Source: Usnea hakonensis (lineage: Eukaryota; Ascomycota; Lecanoromycetes; Lecanorales; Parmeliaceae). Taken from it: a stretch of DNA of 64,000 nucleotides. The DNA is taken from NCBI GenBank assembly GCA_013423325.1, contig BLJB01000035.1:186001-250000 (forward strand). The letters run 5' to 3'. The position numbers and the translations under genes were made by a program. Every line of letters starts with the position of its first letter. Position 1 is the first letter of the stretch. The notes below the pieces were generated by a model. The model saw only the letters and a list, made by a program, of their open reading frames with translations, did no database searches and was not told the DNA's origin. Shown one piece after another: positions 53,852 through 64,000 of this stretch.

Positions 53852-56800
53852 TTACACATTCAAAGGGCGAAAAGGATCGAGAGTCAGAGCCGGTGCTCCA
53901 GTGGAGCTCTGCCCTTGCTGCTGCCCACCGGTTTTGGAGGCGATTTTCCCAAAGTACTGGATGATCATGGCTTCCGTGTAGTAGCTGTGCTGCGCCGAGT
54001 GGTCCGACACGAGGTTATGCGATAGCTCGTGCGCCATGACGACGCACCAGTAAACGATGGCGTCCGCCTTGTTGCCCTGTTGCACCAGCGGCAGGTGCAG
54101 ATTCTCAAAGTATCGATAGTTGAAGAAGAGGGCTTTCTTTTGGTTGAAGGCAATCGTACTGCCGGCCTCGTCGTAGAATATGTGCACCGCGGTCCGGGTC
54201 AGAGCGAATGTATCTGCGCAATCTAACAGGATGGTCGCAAAGAGTTTCAAGGCCGAGGCATTAGCTTCCATAAATTTGTTGGCACTAAGACCTTTCGCCG
54301 CGACAGTATTCGATAAGAAGATCCGAAGCGTGGAGATCTCCCCGATAAATGTTATGTCTTGGCCTGGCCTTGCGTCACAATATGATCCACCGGCTTCTTT
54401 GACCTCATTCACGGCTGGCTGGCTGGTCACGCTTGTTGAGTTGTGCGCTCGAGAAGCGTTGATGGCGTTGACTAGGTTTTGCTGAAGATGATGCGGTGCT
54501 GTTACGGTCTCTGGCTGTGGTCTTTGCCCTTGTGGCTTGTCACCTTCAGTTTGCGAATATGGTGGCGGCGCATCGTCTTGAACGGGCTCACTGACTGGAT
54601 CCCTGCCTCTACCTGGAAGAGTATTTTTGACCGAAGGCCGCGGGTTGTCGAATCCGAACTGCTTACGTATGCCAGAGAACAAGCCTCGGGGTCTGTCCAT
54701 GGTAGGCTCTTCCTCAATTGGACCTGTCTGGCTTTGGCGATTGGGCGAGTCGGGGAAGATCCCCGGCATTGCGTTCTGTTGGGCCTTTGCGGCGCTGTCA
54801 TTGTGTGCCTCTTTCCAAGCGGCTTCCCGTTCTCTGATCTCTCGTCGTTGCTCCTCTTGTTGCCGTTCGAGGGCATCTTGCGCAATGCGTGCTTCGGTTT
54901 CCTTCTGTTGCATGATTCTACCCACATTGTAACCTCTCGAGCGTAGCTTCTGCAGACTGGATTCCAGGATCATCTCGAGCATGAAGATGTGTTGAGGCTT
55001 CGAACGCTGAAGTAAAACAGGCACTAGAGCCTGACTGACCTCGAACATGTCGTAGCCAGTAGATACAATGTAGAGGATCGGCTTGTCACTGTGGACCACA
55101 GCACTTCTAGACTCTTGATGACTCAAATTGTATCCCTTGAGTGATCTTCTCACAGCAATCGTCTGCACGCATTTGACCTTCAGATTTTGCTCTATCCATT
55201 TTGCATTATGCTTGACCATTTCGGAGGAATAATCATGTAGGAAGAGTCGCGACCGCTCTTGAAGTAATTGTTGTAACTTCGAGGCTGACGCCTGGTCTTT
55301 TGAAACCATGCCAATGCTTTGTTGTTCTTCGAGCAGACTTGCGACTTCAGCAGCACCGAGACTCAGGTAGAACTCCTCAAGGTTCTCCTCCATAGGAGCA
55401 GCGAGAAGGGTCGATTTGAACAAGTTGTAAGTAATTATGTCATCCACAACAACTACCTGGCTGGCGTTGGCAAGTTCCCAGGACTTGATCCCAGATTCCT
55501 CCTCTTCTTCGTAGTCGCCTTTTGATGACTTGGAGCTGATCTCTCTATATGCGAGCAGGCATTTAGCCGCTTTCATCTCCTTGACCAGGGCTCTGTCTCT
55601 TTTTAAGTTGCGCCAAGAAGCGGCCACACTTCGTAGCAACTCCAAATATCTCGTGTCGCCGAGCACTGAGAATATTCTCGCTGGCTCACGAGTCAAAAGC
55701 TTCGTCAACTCAGTCATGCTAGGTTCGTGCTTTGAACCGACCCTCAAGAGAAAGGTGTTGGCTTCCTGACCAAAATCGACATAATCAAAGATATCTGCAT
55801 ATTTCTCGCCATCACCAAGGAAGCAAGCGCGAGGCGGTATATGTACGTTTCGATCGGAAATTTTGGACTCTGGGCTGGCGATGATGCTCGATCTGGCAGC
55901 CACGGGGACTATGGATGCTCCACTAAGGGTTTCTGCATACCGGTCATGCATTTCTGACAGCCGACTCGCGAAGTACGCAAATACTTCACGAGCGTTGCGT
56001 TTGGATGGTGGCGGATTGCTGATCAAGCGATTGACGCATTCTGCGATTGGCGGGTCAGGCTTGACGCCAAACTTCACAGCGTGGACGTGCAAATCGCGTC
56101 GCAAGATATCAAAGCCCATGATAGCTGCACGTTCGTTCGAGAAACAATTGTTCGGACTTGCCACCTTCTTCTCCGAACCTTCGATGGGAAGATATGCAGA
56201 CGTCACGCTCGAGTGATCGTACTGGGAGTACGCTTTGGTTTGGTGGTAATCAATGAAATATCTTAAAGCCTGGTCTCGGATGGACACATCCCCGTTAGCA
56301 GCCGCAGTAGACATAATCTGAATGAGGTCCGTATAGGCTGGATATGGGCGTAATCCAAGAAGCTTTAAGAACCTGCCCTCTTGACTTTCAGGGCGATAGA
56401 CCCCTGGCCAGTGCATAGTACGCAGCTTGAGTCGTCTTAGCGCCTGGTCAGGCTCGAAAAGCTCCGAAGCCAGGTAACGTTCGACTGAAGGCTGGAGAGC
56501 TTCAGTTTCAGCTGGACATATTTTCATAGTCCTCAGACGCTTAACATCGGCAGCCGGAATGTCGTTTTGAACCGATGCCAAATATTTGATAAGATCCACA
56601 TGGCTCCATTTCTTTGAGGAAGCAGGAATCTGAGTCTTACTTGAGACAGTCGACGGTGTTAGGTTCATCAATCTGTCGAAAATAACGCTGATGTCTATTG
56701 TTTTGCGTACCTGAGATATTCATCAGCATTGCAACAGTCCAACTTGCATGTATAGAAGAGGGTGACAGCTCGTCAATATAGTGGAGTTTGACAGGACAAC

Positions 56801-59264
56801 TCTTTTTATGTGAACTAGCAGTTGTGGAAGCCATCATATGAATATAATCAATAAGGAGTTGACAATTAGGAATTCTTACTTGTAAAGCTGTCAATAATTT
56901 GTCTTTCACTCCCTGGAGAGTAACGACCGGAAGATCATCGAATAGCTTTACCGATGCAAAGTAGGATTCAGCCGGCTTCCTCATACCCATCTTGGTCGGT
57001 ATTACGGTCCGCGGTGTCAACAACTCGATGACCGATGATTTGGATGACTGGCTTAATCCCTCCCATTGTTTGGATATTATGGTCAAGACACTGCTGGCGA
57101 AGGCGGGCGACAAGGTGATATCTTGCTCGATTGAGAGGTTGCCATGGCCACCAATATTCTCCACGAGCCATCGGAGCCATGGAATCAAGTGCAAATCCTC
57201 AAAGCCCAGCATTTCCAATTCAGGTTTACTGATCTTCATTGTGAACTTGAAAGGTAGCGTATTTGGTGGAATAGGCATCTCTGGGGGAATCCTCGAAACA
57301 TTGAGAAAGTGCTTCATCTCTGCTAGGACGATAACCCTCCCAGTGGCATCCTCGTCGTCGTTCGCAACAGCTACATCAAGTAGGGACCGAATCATTACAG
57401 GATCAATCTCATTGATTTTTGCTTTATGCCCGAGCCACTCCAAGAGGCGCCGTAGCTGTACCGCGTTCAAAGCCTTGCCTTCCAACTCTGTCTTAATGTC
57501 CGATATTGTAACCTCAGTAATGACGCCGTAGTCTATCAGCTTCTTGATAATTCCAACTCCTGTCAAAGCTTCGGGCAGAAGGGGAATGCCTTCGGCAAAT
57601 CCGAGCTCCTCAGGGGCAATTCGTACTTTGGATGACGGTAGTACCCCTTGAGTCGATAAAGTATCTATCGTTGTCTTTTGATTGCTAGTCCAAAAGGCTT
57701 CCTCCATTAGTGTCCCAACCTCGGAGGACGGCGTTGACTCATTCCACGTAAATGTGTTGTGAAGGAAAAGGGTTTCCGGGAGTAACTCTATGATGTCGTC
57801 TTTGACAACGTGCTTCCGTTCCCGGAGCTTCAATATTCGTGAGAGCTTTTCCCTTAATTCAAGAGTTTCATTGCCCCAGGACACCCGCGCCACTATGCCA
57901 GCGACGCGCAAAAGCTCGACATTCCATACTCTGATGAATCGATTATTCAAATCTATAGACTCGCGCTCAACTGTAGGGATGATGGAAGGTGTACTGATAT
58001 GAATATTGAGGCCCGTGGTTTGATTTGTCGTGAAGCCAATGAACACGTGTCCCTTGCCGTTCGTCGGTATGAATGTCTCAAAGATCTTGGCTTTGCCCGA
58101 GGACATCGAAGCCATCTGTTCATCGTATGATGCACTAAGAAGGGAGACTGTCGTGTACTTGGGAGGAGGCTTCTTTGTGGCCCTCTCGAGCTCCGAGGAG
58201 AAGCTTGGACTAACAAGAGTCCGAACGGTGGCCTTATTAACATGTAGGAATATTGAAGCATCACAAGCCCCCATAAGATCTTCCTCTAGACTTTCCTGGA
58301 CCTGCTTTTCTTCTTTAGCCGCCCTCTCCAGGGCTGCACTGTTGGAGGCACCAGGAGCGAGCCTGGAAAAGAACCCACGCAGGGACTGACTCGATGGAGC
58401 TGCCTTGACTGTAGAGCCCGACCCAACACTCAGAAGTTTTGCAGCCGCTTTGGGCTTCCACTCTACAACTTTCAACCAATGTGCATCCAGCTGGGCAGCT
58501 TCTTTGATGACACCTGCCACATGCATTAAGCCTTCTCTTGTTTTCCTCTCCACCTCTTTCGGTATCTGCAGATCCACACTCGGAGCAACTTTCTTGTTCA
58601 AAGCAATTATCCTCCACTCATCTACCCACATCTCGATAGATTCGAGTCCGACAAACGTAAGACTGCTGGTTAGGAATTGACACAGCGACAATAATGATGG
58701 GATTGGAGAGGTGGCATTGCGCATGGGAAGGTAGAATGTAGTGTTGCTAGTCTCGGCATCTGGTAAAGCCAGGCTCTTGGTGAAGAGCGCATCTTTTTTC
58801 CAATAGAACGCTAGGGCTTCTTTGCCCGAGCGGACGAGTGGCTCCTCACAGTCCGCAAAGACCGAGTAGAAGCCAACACCGAACGCACCAATCTTTGTCT
58901 CGTCAGGGTTGCCCTCGGCGATTTTTTTCAATCTCGACCAATCCGCACTCTTGAATACCTCGCCATTGTTCTCTACTATCGTGGACTTTAGTGTGTGATG
59001 TAATAGCACATGCTTCAAGTGGTTTGAGGGATCCGAGCTTTGTGGGACTGGCACCGTCGGTGAGGGCAAACTCTCAAGCTTGACGATGACTTTGGAAGCC
59101 GAGGCGTCGGCAGCATTCTGAAGGAGTTCTCTGAGCGTAGTCCATTCCCCCGAGTAACGGGCTAGGACTTTGTCTATAAGAGCACGGGTATTGACAGTCA
59201 CAGCCTCATCATTCCCGGTCCCCATGGTCTGTGCCTTGAGGGCATCGTAGTCAAGCCTCGCCAT
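53852..59264 (-). CDS. DUF3684 protein with GHKL (Hsp90-type) ATPase domain and C-terminal HExxH
   Basis: Two long frames are one gene. Exon 1 (59264-56880) and exon 2 (56710-53852), with a 169-nt intron, restore TALQVRKTIDISVIFDRLMN and give 1747 residues. Residues 1-200 are a GHKL/sacsin-like ATP-binding fold: TLRELLQNAADASASKV (N-box), a VENNG stretch in the place of the usual D-x-GxG motif, and KIGAFGVGFYSVF. A long helical middle follows, with WSHVDLIKYLASV after the junction. Next is a Glu/Arg-rich coiled coil (about residues 1400-1440), a disordered Pro-rich stretch and a compact C-terminal domain with HELSHNLVSDHSAQHSYY at residues 1689-1706. The family is fungal and uncharacterised; chaperone-like function is inferred from the ATPase only. 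Divergent from TRS120. Confidence 0.9.
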
Positions 59265-60063
59265 CGCAGTTGGTTTTTTCTCGACGAGCCGTCCATACAC
59301 TGGGTTGCAGCGCTATGTCGTCTTAAGTACACAGGAAGCCGTACTTTCCTTTTGCAAACACATGTAGATCAAGAAGAAAATGCGAAAGTGTTGTAACAGA
59401 TACTGTAACCCGAACGCCAGGACAATGCAGAAACGTAAGGCTGAGAAGGCAGAAGTGTAGGCCTGGTCCTTGTAGCGGAGATATTCCTTTAAGTCCGCTA
59501 GAACTACACTACCTCATGGTAGTCCTTTCGGCTGCCGGTCGATCTGCACGGGCGATCTTTCGAGAAATGCTAGAGAGTTGAGTTGAATTGAGTCAGTATA
59601 AAGGAATCTGAATAGTGAATAGGCGCATATGGTAAGCCATCGGAAGGAGTGATAGTGCTCCGAACAGAAGGTAGAGTAAAGTAGGTACTCTGGAAACTAG
59701 AGGTCTTTCAGATTCTAGATATATCGAGCTAAGCAGAAGCTATGCTCCTATACGGCTAGCCTCGTACCTTATGGCTGTAGCACTTACGCTAAGCTACTAT
59801 GAGTCGTTGTCGCTTTAACAAAGAGCGTGTATTGACATCAACTCTGCTGGCCGCCAGCATTCTTCCTCGAGATATTGGCGCTCTTCGTCTGTAAGCTCCA
59901 TTCGATAGCGAGGAAAGCATACCGTGCTGGGTTTTGAAGAGAGTCAATGATAGAGGTCTTTGCCCCTCCAGAACAGAAGAGGTCATGGACTCTCACTTGA
60001 CTAAGCTACAATTCTTGCGTTTATCAAGGGATCTCCAAAAATCCGCACACGACCTAATGCAAT
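59265..60063. promoter_or_regulatory. Shared divergent promoter, DUF3684 gene / TRS120
   Basis: 799 bases between opposite start codons. It contains AGTAAAGTAGGTACT near 59676-59690, loosely like the AAGGTA motif. No gene or RNA was recognised; the frame at 59789-59986 is unsupported. Confidence 0.45.
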
Positions 60064-63000
60064 ATGAGCCTGGACCCCTTGTCTATTGTGACCCCAGCCC
60101 GACTGAGAGTCTTATTGGTTCCCGTCGGTAATGTCAGGCAGTCACGGTTTGCCAGCTTCGTGGAGAGGCTGCAGCAAGTCAATGTTGTGCGGCTGGGAGA
60201 TGTCAGTCCTGAAAGCAGGCCGCATAGAAGTAAGACGGACTCTTCAACCCATGTGCCTGGCTTTACTGACCGCATTCCCCCTCCAGCGATGTTCTCTCCT
60301 CTCGCATTTCCAGAAGGACGTGTTTTATACGATTTGTCGACATCCCTTCCTCCGCCTTCGCACTTGGCCTTGACCCCCTTCGAAGTCTACAGAGAGCCTT
60401 TAATTGTCTTGGGAATTTCAGATGGGGCTGAATTCAAATTGGAGCATGCTCAAACCGATGGCAAGCTACAAAGGAATGGATTGAAATCAAGATTTGAACA
60501 TGAGCATAGAGAGGTGCCTGGCTTCGAGGTGCTTTCACGAGGTCTCGACGACCTCAGTCTAGAATATCCGAAAGCACTGGTATATCAAGTCCTTGTATTC
60601 GATCATGAGGACTTGCCACTACCACAAGGAGTCTATCCAGTCCCATCCCCGACAAAATCTCGAACTACAACAGTCAAGACAGTCATGTGCGATATAACGT
60701 CTCGTCTCTTGGGGGAAATGGCACCTTACGCAAAGTCCCTACAGGCATTGCCGTCTCTAGACTCTCCAAGGGTACCTCCAGAGCCGACGTCTAACGGTAT
60801 AGCGTCTGCTTTGCCACCACACATGGGTCACTTGTCTAGAGCTAGCTCCGGCGTAAACTCAAGAGCATCGTCCCCTGCTGATGAGCGTTCGAATTCAACT
60901 CATCGTGTGTCGATGCCTGCTCGTGTGACTTCAGAAGCGGTTTCACGATCTTCTACTCCAGACAGTCGAGCTGCGTCGCCTCCTAGTGGCAGAAACACTC
61001 CGCCACCAACGACAAATGGACTGATTGGGGCTTCTACGACCAAGTCACCACCAAGAAGTTCAGGCGCTGAAAAAATATACTCGGAGAGTCGAGATAAAAT
61101 TCCAACCAGCGGATTTAGCGCTGGCAGTCTTGGAGAACGGGAGAAAGCCAAAGGCAAAGGCCGCGTGGGCATCGTCATTGGTGCTATGTACCTACTGGCT
61201 GGACGATGGCCTGATGCAGTGAAGGAATTGGCACATAGTGCAACAATTGCGAAAGCTAGCAGTGATTATCTGTGGCATGCAAAGGCTTTGGATTACATCT
61301 TGGTCTGTCTTTTGATGTTTGCTTGGGCAGAGATGGATTTTCGTGTAAGCTTCCACAAAATAGATGAAACCAATCTCTGTAAACATTGTTGCCCGTTGTG
61401 AAGTGAAGCTGAGGTGTCCAGATTCCCGACACCTTTTATCCAGGCTCTGAGAAACCAGGCTCGAGCTCATCCAGATCATCCAGACCCAGACAGTCGGACA
61501 GCCTTGCTGAGATAGGAGGAAGAAAGTCTCTAGATCCGGAGAGTCGCGTTGCATCTCTCCAGTCCCTTGCGAGCCTTCTCCCTGACTTGACGAACAACAT
61601 CTTGAATCTCTACTCTCGGGCATGGACCTTTACAGACGACAAGCTCCCTCCCCTAGCCTTCTCCCAGTCTGCTATCCGCTTTGCAAAGCTACTCAGTGTC
61701 ATTCACCTCTCGGCTGACAAGTTAGATGACAACGTACTACGGCACCTAGTGCTGAATAATAAGTTATCTAAGACGGAGATTGAAGGTTCAGATGCTGCCA
61801 AACTTTCAACGAAGCCAGAGCTCGCGGCACTCGCGTTTCGAGCGTATCCATTGGCTCCATCGGATTCATCAATGTCGATCGCAGATCACACTACGATCCT
61901 CGCTGGCATTGCTTCGGTACTATCAGAGCTAGGGTACCATCGCAGAAAAGCCCTTGTACTGAAAGAGCTCTTGTCCACTCTGCTGCCTGCGCTTGTGCAA
62001 GCAAGGAAAGATGGTGCTGCTGAGATGGGCGTTCATCCTGCAGCGAGCCTTGCCTCTCTCAATGCATCTGGTAGAGCTATGTTCTCACAGAATACCCGCA
62101 GTGCTAGCGATGACTCCGAACATGGCATGCTGCATTTTCTCTCGCTTGTTTGCCAAGCTTACGGCATACTGCCTCTTGATCAAATGGGTGGTATCGTACA
62201 CGAAGAACCAGGAAAGCCGTCGAAGTCGTCAAATTTGAAGCAGAACAATTCGAACGAAGTAAGTATTGCACGTGCTATCCAGCAAGCATCAATCAATGCT
62301 AGTGGCTCCAGGGAGCTGAAATTAGAAGTTTTGAGATCCTGCATCAACGTGTGTGAGGCTTTGCCAGACCTTGGTGGCGCTCTGAAGTACTCTGCAGAAC
62401 TACTTCGCGCTGGTGGTAGTGGAATCGCGCCTGGACCGGACAGCAGTGATGGCTCTCCCGACCTACCAGTCGAAGAACAGATACGGCTCTCCAACAATAT
62501 TTCTCGGACTTTGAGCGCGGCACGCCATTTAGGCCTGCAGCATCTAGAAGCAGACTATTGGGACGAATTCCTTGTGAGAGGAGTTGAAGTTGTGGAGAGC
62601 AGTCGATCGAAATTACTGGCGTCACATGCCAAATCAGAGCTGGAAGTTGTCGAAACAATCGAAGCCAAGAAGGAGAAGGATCCTTTCATATATAATCCCT
62701 TTTTGAAAAATGCGTCAGCTGCAGCAGAGCCTTTGTTGGTAGCGCAGGAAGAAGCTTTCTTCCGAGTGACCCTGCAAAATCTTTATGACTTTGACGTTGT
62801 AGTAGAAAATATCGAGCTGCTGTCCGATGGTCTACCCTTTGAGTGCTCACCTGAGACTACATTGATAGGGCCTTACAGGACGCAAAGTCTCCTCCTGAGT
62901 GGCACACCGCTGGCGGCCGGCTCCCTGTCCATCAGCGGATGCACTGTTAAGGTACAGGGCTGCAGAAAACGGATGTTTTTCACATATACCAAGCCATGGG

Positions 63001-64000
63001 CGTTGAAACTCGACATCAAAGGTCGACACGCTGGCCTGGCACAGAAGTTGCATCCGAAATCTACTGCGTTAGATCCTGTCAAAGGTAACGTCCTTCCTTC
63101 ACAAGGGCCTACTGCCACCACGCTTGCTTTGAAAGTCACTGGAGCACAGCCTAGTATCAGCGTGAAATCAATCTCACTGCCTCAATCTGCCATTATGCTC
63201 CTTGAGGGGGAAACTAGAACCTTCACCGTATCTTTGGAAAACACGTCTCTGAGCATACCAATGGATTTGGTCCTCCTATCGTTCAACGACTCAACAGCGT
63301 CACAGCTGCTCTCTGCGCTCGCCAACAAAGACCTTTCACCAGTGGAGCTCTATGAGCTCGAGTTTGCCGCCGCACACAAGCAGTCTTTCCGAAGGCACCG
63401 CAAAGACAAGGATCGGGACCTTTTGATCGAACCTGGTGGCGAAGCGACCTTTGAGATAGAGGTACTAGGCAAACCTCAATTGTCATACGGGAAGATTCAA
63501 GTTGACTATGGCTATCTTGGTATTCCCAAAACTGATATCAAGGAAACTTTCTACACTCGACAGCTCGTTATTCCTATCACCATCACAGTCAATGCCAGCA
63601 TCACTCTCGTGCGCAATGACGTCGTTTCTTTACCAAGCGACTATGCTCGAAGAAACAAGCACGCTCCAACTGGCCCAGAGAGCCCTCCACTCGAAACAAA
63701 CAATTCAAACACCACCACCGCCGCATCCTACCCACCTAAAGACAACTCCAATTCTCTCTCATCGCCAGAATGCCTACTCCTCCTAGACCTCCGCAACTCT
63801 TGGTCAAACACACTCACCATAACCATCAACCTCCAATCCCCGCAAACCCCCACCAAAACCCTCACCCACACCCTCCACCCAAATACAACCCACCGAGCCC
63901 CCATCTTCCTCCCCCGCCTCCACCTCCCACAAGCCCACGACCCAATCCCCTCCCTCAACCCGCGCCACGCCCGCCAATTCGTCGTCTCCTCCACCACCAA
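60064..64000 (+). CDS. TRS120: TRAPPII subunit Trs120/TRAPPC9, 5' part
   Basis: Trs120 is a TRAPPII-specific subunit needed for activation of Rab11/Ypt31 at the late Golgi; the Aspergillus homologue is HypA, required for polarised growth. Exon 1 (60064-61344) and exon 2 (61422 to the window end, still open) encode at least 1286 residues. The start MSLDPLSIVTPARLRVLLVP matches family N-termini. Conserved parts include GRVGIVIGAMYLLAGRWPDA, HAKALDYILVCLLMFAWAEM before the intron, SLASLLPDLTNNILNLYSRA after it, and RELKLEVLRSCINVCEALPD. The C-terminal Ig-like beta-sandwich modules begin near EEAFFRVTLQNLYDFDVVVE. A disordered Ser/Pro insert lies around residues 240-360. A GTAAGT near 62258 looks like a donor, but the frame and family sequence run through it, so it is taken as coding. 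Confidence 0.95.

Noticed and set aside
62258..62310. GTAAGT...CAG segment in TRS120 that looks like a 53-nt intron
   Set aside because: Removing it breaks the frame, and the translation through it (IARAIQQAS) fits the family.

Overview
The window is nuclear DNA of a filamentous ascomycete (Pezizomycotina). Evidence: short introns of about 50-75 nt with GT..AG ends, dense genes on both strands, and fungal families such as SMI1/KNR4, MMM1, a VRG4-type GDP-mannose transporter, a WOPR transcription factor, a hybrid histidine kinase with an MHYT sensor and a DUF3684 protein. A Leotiomycetes-like source is my impression only; I cannot test it. Exon models below were spliced by hand and kept only where reading frame, splice sites and family sequence agreed.

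Layout. 0-3.7 kb: 3' part of eRF1 (window edge), then a CorA/Mnr2-type Mg2+ transporter. 3.7-8.6 kb: a five-exon secreted protein built from two tandem domain copies, and a weak exon pair of unknown function. 8.6-17 kb: a compact housekeeping block with a PNRC/Edc1-like decapping factor, RBX1, signal peptidase subunit SPC1, the HTD2-like mitochondrial dehydratase and a dynamin-like GTPase. 18-27.5 kb: an F-box-like protein, SMI1, the PLP1/TXNDC9 homologue, GDP-mannose transporter and MMM1. 29-32.7 kb: the MHYT hybrid histidine kinase. 32.7-44 kb: about 11 kb with no convincing complete gene, only coding-like fragments, repeats and short motifs. 44-48 kb: the WOPR regulator (WOR1/SGE1 type) and cardiolipin synthase. 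48.7-53 kb: a Fungal_N-type protein and a GFA-family enzyme. 53.8-64 kb: a 1747-residue DUF3684 protein and TRS120 (TRAPPII), cut by the window end.

There is no operon, phage, CRISPR array, rRNA or convincing tRNA. Genes are mostly unrelated housekeeping neighbours. Loose themes are mitochondrion (MMM1, HTD2, CRD1), secretory pathway and cell wall (SPC1, VRG4, SMI1, TRS120), and signalling or morphogenesis (histidine kinase, WOPR factor). The most unusual observations are the duplicated secreted protein with matching intron positions, a metzincin-spaced HExxH motif at the end of the GHKL-ATPase DUF3684 protein, two recurring short intergenic motifs, and the long gene-poor stretch before the WOPR gene.
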